Position numbers and translations under genes: made by a program. Below, one piece after another: positions 5,352 through 10,150 of a DNA stretch of 10,150 nt. The stretch covers positions 1-10,150 of the forward strand of contig JAGQSP010000432.1 of assembly GCA_020439485.1 (NCBI GenBank), written 5' to 3'. The notes below the pieces were generated by a model that was not told the origin of the DNA, did no database searches, and saw nothing but the letters and a program-made list of their open reading frames with translations. Source of the stretch: Acidimicrobiales bacterium. Its GTDB lineage: Bacteria; Actinomycetota; Acidimicrobiia; Acidimicrobiales; Poriferisodalaceae. Every line of letters begins with the position of its first letter. The first letter of the stretch is position 1.

Positions 5352-6532
5352 TCGAGCGCGGCGGCGATGGCCTCGTCGACCGGGTCTTGCAGCAACTCGG
5401 CGAGCCGCTGGCCCACAGGTCCCGAGTCTTCGATCACCAGGAAGGCGCCGTAGCCGTCGTCGAGGTCGAGCCAGGGCACCGAGCCGTACGCGCCCGGATC
5501 GCTGACAATGCCCGAGTCGCGGTCGACCCACCAGCCGAGCCCATAGCCGAGGCCCGGCGCAGCACTTCCGTCGTACTGGCGTGCGATGCGGTCGGAGTGC
5601 ATCAGCTCGAGAGATTCGGGCGACAGCACCCGGGTGTCGCCGCACATACCGTCGCGAAGCTGCATCAGCAGCAGCTGGGCGTAGTCGCCCGTGGTGGTGT
5701 ACATGCCACCTTCCATGTTCGGGTTGTCGGTTGGTTCGAGAACCGACGGATCGCCGTCGAACCGGCCCGGGTAGCCGAAGCCCGGCGCAAACTGCCCGAA
5801 GTGGTTGTTGTAGCCCGTCGATTCGAGCCCGCACGGCCCGAACACCACCTCATCGACCAGCTCGTTCCAGGGCTGCCCCGACACGACCTCGGCGACCGCA
5901 CCCGCAACCTGCCACTGGCCGCCGCCATATCGGAACTCGGTGTCGGGGGCCACCACGTCAGAGTCGTCGGCCTCGGTGGTGAAGATCTGCCGGCCACACT
6001 CGCTCAAGGTGCCGTCGGTCCGGAACTGGCACAGATAGGCGGGGAACAACAGCCCCTCGACCAGGCCGATCAGACCCGAGCTGTTCGACAGAAGCTGTGC
6101 GGGTGTGATGGCGTAACCCGTGGGTTCCCACCCGGTTTGTTCGGCCACCGGCGCGTCTATGTCGAGCAGGCCGCGGTCTTGGAGATTCAGCAGAACAGTG
6201 GCGGTGACCATCTTGGTAGACGAAGCGACCAGCGAAACCCGGTCTTCGTCGAACTGGCCCCAGTGCTGATGATGGACCACGCCGTGGTCGCGGTGGACGA
6301 CCACCAGACCGGCACCATCGAGACCCTGGTCTTCGACGTAGGCGCCCACGATGGGGTCGACTGCGGAGAAGTCGAACACCGGAGCAACATCGCTGGGTGT
6401 TGTGTCGCTGGGTGTCGTGTCAGCGGCGGTCGTCACCGGAGCAGACTCGTCCTGCGTCGGGGACGAACAAGCGCCCACCAAGGCCGCCAGCACCGCCAGT
6501 GCAGCAAACAGCGCCGAAACCTTCCCCGTCAC
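5348..6532 (-). CDS. Lipoprotein serine hydrolase, beta-lactamase class C / esterase family
   Basis: The protein has 394 residues. A signal peptide (1-21) ends in a lipobox, LVGAC, with lipidation at C22, followed by a Ser/Thr/Asp-rich linker containing two TTPSD-like repeats; it should be anchored outside the cytoplasmic membrane. The catalytic S-x-x-K is S104-S-T-K107 in SLVASSTKMV. The second motif, normally Y-x-N, reads Y202-G-G, and the third, normally K/H-x-G, appears replaced near GAYGSVPWLD (348-357). Further family signs are TPAQLLSNSSGL (143-154), YTTTGDYAQLLL (278-289) and GLGYGLGWWVD (327-337). Such proteins include esterases, D-amino peptidases and penicillin-binding relatives; the altered motifs argue against a classic beta-lactamase. 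The start is GTG at 6532. Its TAG overlaps the stop of the acyltransferase remnant on the other strand. Confidence 0.9.
   Translation of the reverse strand: MTGKVSALFAALAVLAALVGACSSPTQDESAPVTTAADTTPSDTTPSDVAPVFDFSAVDPIVGAYVEDQGLDGAGLVVVHRDHGVVHHQHWGQFDEDRVSLVASSTKMVTATVLLNLQDRGLLDIDAPVAEQTGWEPTGYAITPAQLLSNSSGLIGLVEGLLFPAYLCQFRTDGTLSECGRQIFTTEADDSDVVAPDTEFRYGGGQWQVAGAVAEVVSGQPWNELVDEVVFGPCGLESTGYNNHFGQFAPGFGYPGRFDGDPSVLEPTDNPNMEGGMYTTTGDYAQLLLMQLRDGMCGDTRVLSPESLELMHSDRIARQYDGSAAPGLGYGLGWWVDRDSGIVSDPGAYGSVPWLDLDDGYGAFLVIEDSGPVGQRLAELLQDPVDEAIAAALD
6390..6419. repeat. Tandem 15-bp duplication in the lipoprotein linker
   Basis: Two adjacent 15-bp units (6390-6404 and 6405-6419) differ at one base. 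They encode the repeated Thr/Ser/Asp pentapeptide just after the lipidated cysteine of the serine hydrolase. The unit is a whole number of codons, so copy-number change would lengthen or shorten only the flexible spacer. Confidence 0.75.
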
Positions 6533-6539
6533 CTCGACG

Positions 6540-6557
6540 ACGGTATCGGGCTACATT
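6540..6557. promoter_or_regulatory. Divergent promoter region between the serine hydrolase and GGDEF-EAL genes
   Basis: The starts at 6532 (minus) and 6586 (plus) are 53 bp apart. On the plus strand TACATT (6552-6557) could be a -10 box giving a short leader of about 20 nt. On the minus strand TACCGT (6545-6540) lies 7 nt before the GTG at 6532. Neither has a convincing -35 box, so both are weak calls made from spacing and the TAnnnT pattern. Confidence 0.25.
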
Positions 6558-6585
6558 CGCCGCAGCACCTGACGATGGGTATTCG

Positions 6586-8595
6586 ATGGATACGAGCCGG
6601 TTCGGCGCGCTCTTGGATCTGCTTCCCGACGCGGTGGGGATCATCGACTCCACCGCAACCCTGCGCGCCGCCAACTCGTCCGCCGAGCGGCTCTTCGGCT
6701 GGTCTCGCGACGAATGGATCGGCCGCAACCTCCTCGAGATGGTTCACCCCGATGACGTCGACTGGGCCATCTCGTCGCTGGCCACGGTGACCGGACGCGA
6801 ACTCGGAACGCCTATCGAGATGAGGGTCAAGAGCGCCGAGGGCTGGCTGTTGGTCGAGCTGGTCGGCCGAGCCGCCGAGGTCGACGGCGAACCGGTGATC
6901 TTCATGTCGGCGCGCGACCTCACCGAGCGTCGCCGCTGGGAGATCGCACGTGACGACACCGCCATGTTTCGGTCGGTGCTGCACCACGCGGCGAGCCTCA
7001 CGATCCTGGCTGACGCCGATGCCACCATCAGCGCCGTGTCGGCAGCGATGATCCGCCTGACGGGCTTCGGGCCGGAAGCGACGATAGGACGCAGCCTGGT
7101 CGACCTGGTCATCGAAGCCGACCAGCCGCGAATGGTCCGAGCCATCGACAAGGCCAAGTCGGAAGCGCAGCGGCGGGTGACGACCGAAGTACTGCTCGCC
7201 GGACGCGACCGCGATGCGATTCCGTGCCAGCTGTCGATAGTGAACCTGATCGACGACCCCACCGTGGGGGGTCTGGTCGTTTCGGGCCACGACATCAGCG
7301 AGCTGTGGCGGGCGCGTATAGAACTCGAACACATGGCCGGACACGACCCGCTGACCGGCTTGGCCAATCGCGGCCGACTCTCGGAGGAACTCGCGAGGCG
7401 GCTCGACCCGAACTGTCGAGAGGCCGGTCCGGTGGCGGTTGCGTTCATCGACCTCGACCGGTTCAAACCGGTGAACGATCTCTACGGGCACGAAACCGGT
7501 GACGAGCTGTTGACCATGGTGGCAGCGCGGCTGCGCGACGCGCTGCGCGACGATGACGTCGTTGCCCGCTTCGGGGGTGACGAGTTCATAGCGGTGATGC
7601 CCGACGCCGGCATTTCCACCGACGATCTTGCCGAGCGCATCGTCAGTGCCTTGTCGACGCCCTTTCGACTTTCGGTCGGGGTTGTTCAGATCTCGGCCAG
7701 TGTCGGGGTCGTGGCGGCAACACCAGGCGACGACCCCGACACCGTCCTGGCCGAGGCCGACAACGCCATGTACGCAGTGAAGAACGACGTCAAACACACG
7801 CCGAGCCTGCGCAACATCGCCACCCGCCGCAGGCTCGCCGACGGCGTCACGCACGCTTTCGAACGCGACGAGTTCACCGTTCACTATCAGCCCATCATCG
7901 ATCTGCAGACCAACCGCTGGGTGGGGTTCGAGGCGCTCAGCCGTTGGAACCACCCCGAGCTGGGACTGTTGCTGCCGGCCGACTTCATAGACATCGTCGA
8001 GGACATCGGCCTGGGCCTGCGCCTGGGCGCTGCAACCATCGAGACCATCTGCCAGGATCTCGGGCGGCTGAGGGACCGCACCGGGCTCGAGCCGTCGATC
8101 TCGGTGAACGCCTCGGCCGACGAGGTGACCAACCCCGACTACGCAAGCACGCTCACCAGCGCACTGAACGGCTGCGACATCAGCCCGGACAGGTTCACGA
8201 TCGAGATCTCCGAACGTTCGATCCTGGGCCGCGGTGGCCGCACCGGCCGAGTCGTGCCGGCAAACCTGGCCGCGCTCGCAGAGCAAGGCGTGGGCATTGC
8301 CGTCGACGACTTCGGCACCGGCTATTCGTCTTTGACCCACCTGGTGTCGTTTCCGATAGACCGCATCAAGATCGACCGCTCGTTCGTGGCCGGGGTGGTC
8401 GACGACGCCCAGCGCCGCTCGGTCATCGCGGCCCTGGTGGGGCTGGCCCAGAGCACCGGCATGAGCGTCGTCGCCGAAGGCATCGCCGACCAAGACCAGC
8501 TCGACATGTTGCTGTCGGTGGGTTGCCATCTGGGGCAGGGGTTCTTCATGGCCAAGCCGATGGCCTACGAAGGCCTCGAGGCGGCGCTCACCTAG
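6586..8595 (+). CDS. PAS-PAS-GGDEF-EAL cyclic-di-GMP synthase/phosphodiesterase
   Basis: The protein has 669 residues and no membrane segment, so it is probably cytoplasmic. Two PAS domains (about 5-118 and 125-245) contain ERLFGWSRDEWIGRNLLEMV and IRLTGFGPEATIGRSLVDLV. A GGDEF domain (about 248-405) starts at HDPLTGLANR and has RFGGDEF with GGDEF at 330-334; R321-D-D-D324, five residues upstream, forms the inhibitory RxxD site for product feedback. An EAL domain (about 412-669) retains E449-A-L, N508, E540, D574-D575 in DDFGTGYSSL, K595, E631 and Q651, the residues expected for hydrolysis of c-di-GMP to pGpG. Both activities therefore look possible, with the PAS domains deciding the balance; their ligand is unknown. 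The ATG at 6586 begins just before PAS1. Upstream in-frame codons overlap the divergent lipoprotein gene and are Arg/Pro-rich shadow sequence. Confidence 0.95.
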   Translation: MDTSRFGALLDLLPDAVGIIDSTATLRAANSSAERLFGWSRDEWIGRNLLEMVHPDDVDWAISSLATVTGRELGTPIEMRVKSAEGWLLVELVGRAAEVDGEPVIFMSARDLTERRRWEIARDDTAMFRSVLHHAASLTILADADATISAVSAAMIRLTGFGPEATIGRSLVDLVIEADQPRMVRAIDKAKSEAQRRVTTEVLLAGRDRDAIPCQLSIVNLIDDPTVGGLVVSGHDISELWRARIELEHMAGHDPLTGLANRGRLSEELARRLDPNCREAGPVAVAFIDLDRFKPVNDLYGHETGDELLTMVAARLRDALRDDDVVARFGGDEFIAVMPDAGISTDDLAERIVSALSTPFRLSVGVVQISASVGVVAATPGDDPDTVLAEADNAMYAVKNDVKHTPSLRNIATRRRLADGVTHAFERDEFTVHYQPIIDLQTNRWVGFEALSRWNHPELGLLLPADFIDIVEDIGLGLRLGAATIETICQDLGRLRDRTGLEPSISVNASADEVTNPDYASTLTSALNGCDISPDRFTIEISERSILGRGGRTGRVVPANLAALAEQGVGIAVDDFGTGYSSLTHLVSFPIDRIKIDRSFVAGVVDDAQRRSVIAALVGLAQSTGMSVVAEGIADQDQLDMLLSVGCHLGQGFFMAKPMAYEGLEAALT

Positions 8596-8598
8596 ATT
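8593..8598 (+). promoter_or_regulatory. -10 box of the split-barrel gene, merged with the stop codon of the GGDEF-EAL gene
   Basis: TAGATT fits TAnnnT and lies exactly 6 nt before the ATG at 8605, which has no Shine-Dalgarno sequence. Its first three bases are the TAG stop of the preceding gene. No -35 box is evident. The spacing predicts a leaderless transcript, giving the small gene its own promoter in an otherwise same-strand pair. Confidence 0.45.
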
Positions 8599-8604
8599 GG
8601 CGGC

Positions 8605-9045
8605 ATGCCATCGATCGACGAAGTCGCCCAGTACCTGCACGAAGAACACGGCCTCGCCGTCGTCAGCACCGTTCAGGCCGACGGCCGCGTGTTGTCGAGC
8701 GTCGTCAACTGCGGAGTCACCGACACGGCCGGACTCGGCCCATGCGTGGCATTCGTGTCGGCGGGCCGCGCCGCAAGGCTCACCCACATCCGCAACGGAT
8801 CCGAGGTCACCGTCGCTGTTCGCAGAGGGTGGCGCTGGCGGTCGGTGACCGGGCCCGCCACCCTGATAGGCCCAGACGATCCCGCCGACCAGTTCGATGC
8901 CGAGGCCCTGCGGCTGTTGCTGCGAGAGGTGTTCACCGCTGCGGGCGGCACCCACGACAACTGGGACGAATACGACCGCGTCATGCGCGACGAACGACGC
9001 ACCGCCGTGTTCGTGAAGCCAGTGCGCGTGCTGGGCAACTATTGA
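8605..9045 (+). CDS. Pyridoxamine 5'-phosphate oxidase-like (PPOX) split-barrel protein, FMN or F420 dependent
   Basis: The protein has 146 residues, the usual size of the compact actinobacterial PPOX class. It has an N-terminal helix, strand GLAVVSTVQADGRVLSSVVN (16-35), VAFVSAGRAARLTHIRNGSE (48-67) where R58 and H61 are probable phosphate or cofactor contacts, then a VTVAVRRGWRWRSVTGPATL strand pair (68-87). It closes with DEYDRVMRDERRTAVFVKPV (121-140), the y..~m..~~R~~v~v.p pattern of F420- and FMN-binding members such as the Rv1155 type. The likely role is a flavin/deazaflavin reductase acting on an unknown substrate, or a haem or cofactor binder; sequence alone cannot separate FMN from F420. 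It begins 9 bp after the GGDEF-EAL stop but seems to have its own promoter, and it converges with the cupredoxin gene 45 bp away. Confidence 0.85.
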   Translation: MPSIDEVAQYLHEEHGLAVVSTVQADGRVLSSVVNCGVTDTAGLGPCVAFVSAGRAARLTHIRNGSEVTVAVRRGWRWRSVTGPATLIGPDDPADQFDAEALRLLLREVFTAAGGTHDNWDEYDRVMRDERRTAVFVKPVRVLGNY

Positions 9046-9061
9046 ACGAACCCGAGGACGA

Positions 9062-9076
9062 CTGGGTCTAGCCCAG
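9062..9076. terminator. Small hairpin between convergent genes, possible terminator
   Basis: CTGGG (9062-9066) and CCCAG (9072-9076) form a 5-bp GC-rich stem, extendable by one wobble pair, in the 45-bp gap between the convergent split-barrel and cupredoxin genes. There is no T-run on either side, so it is a weak candidate for a bidirectional terminator. Confidence 0.25.
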
Positions 9077-9090
9077 CATTGGGAACCCGT

Positions 9091-9471
9091 CTAGGTCTCG
9101 TGAACGGTCAGCACCACCTGACCGCTCTCGTGCACGCTGCACGAGCCCGAGTAGATGCCAGGTACCGAGAAGGTGTGTCTGATTCGCTCGTTGGCGCCGA
9201 CGTAGAACGGTCCGATGACGTGTCCCCTGTCGTCTTCGTTGACGATCTCGATCTCCTCGCCCAGCACCACATCGAGCGAGGCGGGGAAGACCTCGGGGGC
9301 CTCACCGGTTTCCAGCAGCTCTCCGTAGCCGGCGGGTATCAGATAGTTGTAGTCGGCAGGAGGCATGGCGTCGTTCGAGTTGTCGGACGAGTCTGCGCAC
9401 GAACCGACCATGGCCAAGGACAACAACGCGGCGACGAACATGAGCATTGCCCGCAGACGCCGGTCGATCAT
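9091..9471 (-). CDS. Cupredoxin-like lipoprotein
   Basis: The protein has 126 residues. A basic start and hydrophobic segment (8-22) end in a lipobox-like MVGSC (C25), so the protein should be a lipid-anchored extracytoplasmic domain. It is followed by a Ser/Asn/Asp-rich linker and a greek-key barrel: SLDVVLGEEIEIVNEDDRGH (65-84), where H84 is the probable first copper ligand, then IRHTFSVPGIYSGSC (97-111) and C111-S-V-H114, the Cys and second His of a type 1 site. The axial Met expected three residues after H114 is Gly117, followed by Gln118. It may thus be a Met-less blue-copper or copper-carrying protein. The ATG at 9471 shares its A with the TGA of the SCO1 gene, so the two are coupled. 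Context suggests copper transfer or electron transfer near cytochrome oxidase. Confidence 0.82.
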   Translation of the reverse strand: MIDRRLRAMLMFVAALLSLAMVGSCADSSDNSNDAMPPADYNYLIPAGYGELLETGEAPEVFPASLDVVLGEEIEIVNEDDRGHVIGPFYVGANERIRHTFSVPGIYSGSCSVHESGQVVLTVHET

Positions 9472-10079
9472 CAGGCAACCTGGTCGAGGAGATGTTCGAG
9501 GTCGGCGGCGATGCCCGACGCCGGCGTGCCGAACGACCAGATCAGAACCATGTCTCCGCGATCGTCGATGGCATACAACGAAGCTGTGTGAAACACCTCG
9601 CTGTCGCCGTCGACCTCGGTAGTTCCGTAGTCTGCGCCGAATCCGTTGGCCACCGGACGCAACACAGCCTCGTCTTCGCTGCGCAGAGCCACCGAACCGT
9701 CGACGAACGAGCGCACGTAGTTGGTGAGGATCTCGGGTGTGTCGACGAGCGGGTCGATCGACACCATGGCCAAGTCGACGCGGTCGGCGTCGTCACCGAT
9801 GTCGCGCAGCGCCTGGCGCACGTCGGCCAGCGTCGTCGGGCACACATCGGGGCAACGGGTGTATCCGAAGTAGACCAGCAGCAGGCCGCCTTCTTCGGCG
9901 ACGAAGTTGAACGGCGTCTGCGAGCCGTCGGCCTCGACCGAAGGCAAGCTGAGGTCGGCCACGTTGGGCGTCGGGGTGCGCTCGTAGCCAGCGAAGGTGT
10001 GTTCGTCACCCCCGCAGGCAGCCAGTACGAGGGATACGGCGACCACCGCCGCCAACGCGGCCGACCTCAGCGAGATCAC
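9471..10079 (-). CDS. SCO1/SenC-family copper chaperone lipoprotein
   Basis: The protein has 202 residues. The signal peptide ends in LVLAAC, with lipidation at C22. The thioredoxin-like domain (about 45-200) includes LLLVYFGYTRCPDVCPTTLA, with the copper-binding C76-x3-C80, the strand AMVSIDPLVDTPEILTNYV (104-122), and H164 in EVFHTASLYAID, which is the third copper ligand of SCO proteins. All three ligands are intact. The family delivers copper to, or keeps reduced, the Cu-A site of cytochrome c oxidase subunit II on the outer face of the membrane. The start is GTG at 10079, which overlaps the TGA of the upstream gene as GTGA. It sits between a probable PCu(A)C-type gene and a cupredoxin-like gene, which strengthens the copper-delivery assignment. 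Confidence 0.94.
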   Translation of the reverse strand: MISLRSAALAAVVAVSLVLAACGGDEHTFAGYERTPTPNVADLSLPSVEADGSQTPFNFVAEEGGLLLVYFGYTRCPDVCPTTLADVRQALRDIGDDADRVDLAMVSIDPLVDTPEILTNYVRSFVDGSVALRSEDEAVLRPVANGFGADYGTTEVDGDSEVFHTASLYAIDDRGDMVLIWSFGTPASGIAADLEHLLDQVA

Positions 10080-10150
10080 GGTGCGCTCTCGCGGACCTCG
10101 ACGCTGACGGTGTGGGTGGCACCGCTCTCGAGCGTCAGTTCCAGTTCGAA
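10076..10150 (-). CDS. C-terminal end of a probable PCu(A)C-type copper chaperone, partial
   Basis: Only the last 24 codons are in the window. They read as a beta-hairpin, with ELELTLESGATHTVSVEVRE followed by SAP and a TGA at 10078-10076. The pattern of a strand, Gly turn and Val-rich strand resembles the end of PCu(A)C (DUF461) periplasmic copper chaperones, which are commonly encoded beside SCO1. The family call rests mainly on context and this short hairpin; no copper-ligand motif is visible because it would lie upstream. The GTGA overlap with the SCO1 start shows the genes are cotranscribed and coupled. Confidence 0.55.
   Translation of the reverse strand, partial: FELELTLESGATHTVSVEVRESAP

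Noticed and set aside
5285..6790. Long plus-strand open frame (501 codons) antisense to the serine hydrolase
   Set aside because: It covers the hydrolase gene almost exactly, then runs into PAS-coding sequence in another frame. The translation shows only low-complexity His/Val/Arg stretches.
6529..8955. Very long open frame (808 codons) antisense to the GGDEF-EAL gene
   Set aside because: It mirrors a gene with unmistakable domains, has no recognisable motif of its own, and extends over part of the split-barrel gene. Long antisense frames are expected in high-GC DNA with strong third-position bias.
1..10150. Mobile element, prophage, toxin-antitoxin or defence system
   Set aside because: I found no transposase, integrase, terminal inverted repeats, phage genes, CRISPR-like repeats or paired small toxin-antitoxin genes; all intact genes fit chromosomal metabolism or signalling.

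Overview
The window is high-GC, almost gap-free bacterial DNA in which many genes start with GTG and several appear to be leaderless. Gene content and codon style (F420/FMN split-barrel protein, PaaX-type regulator, short J-domain protein, an acyltransferase family typical of actinobacteria, and a SCO1 / PCu(A)C / cupredoxin set) suggest an actinobacterium, possibly of the Acidimicrobiia (Ilumatobacter-like). That placement is inference from style and families, not from a marker gene. No rRNA, tRNA, CRISPR array, transposase, phage gene or attachment site was seen.

Layout. (1) 1-3575, minus strand, a tightly packed unit read right to left: membrane fatty-acid desaturase, PaaX-family regulator, single-domain VOC protein, GNAT-VOC fusion protein, and a conserved hypothetical protein that runs off the left edge. 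Genes overlap by GTGA twice and are separated by 10-11 bp twice, so this is very likely one transcript. (2) 3576-3658 is a compact divergent promoter region. (3) 3659-3955, plus, is a small DUF1971/YeaR-like cupin. (4) 3971-4363, minus, is a short J-domain protein. (5) 4482-5351, plus, is a PlsC-type acyltransferase that looks broken: an in-frame stop at 5013-5015 coincides with the absence of the central motifs of the family. (6) 5348-6532, minus, is a lipoprotein serine hydrolase of the beta-lactamase class C family, whose stop codon shares a palindromic CTAG with that of the pseudogene. (7) 6586-8595, plus, is a soluble PAS-PAS-GGDEF-EAL cyclic-di-GMP enzyme with both active sites apparently intact. 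(8) 8605-9045, plus, is a small pyridoxamine-phosphate-oxidase-like flavin/F420 protein. (9) 9091-10150, minus, is a copper-handling operon: the end of a probable PCu(A)C-type chaperone, a SCO1 lipoprotein and a cupredoxin-like lipoprotein.

How the genes work together. The desaturase unit probably joins membrane lipid modification to an acyl-CoA/aryl-CoA-type regulator, with enzymes of unknown substrate downstream. The right-hand operon fits copper delivery to the Cu-A centre of cytochrome oxidase outside the membrane. The GGDEF-EAL protein is a stand-alone signalling gene. I see no clearly undescribed multi-gene system. The most informative items are the apparent acyltransferase deletion, the GNAT-VOC fusion, the desaturase/PaaX linkage, and a recurring arrangement of a TAnnnT box exactly 6 nt before a start codon.
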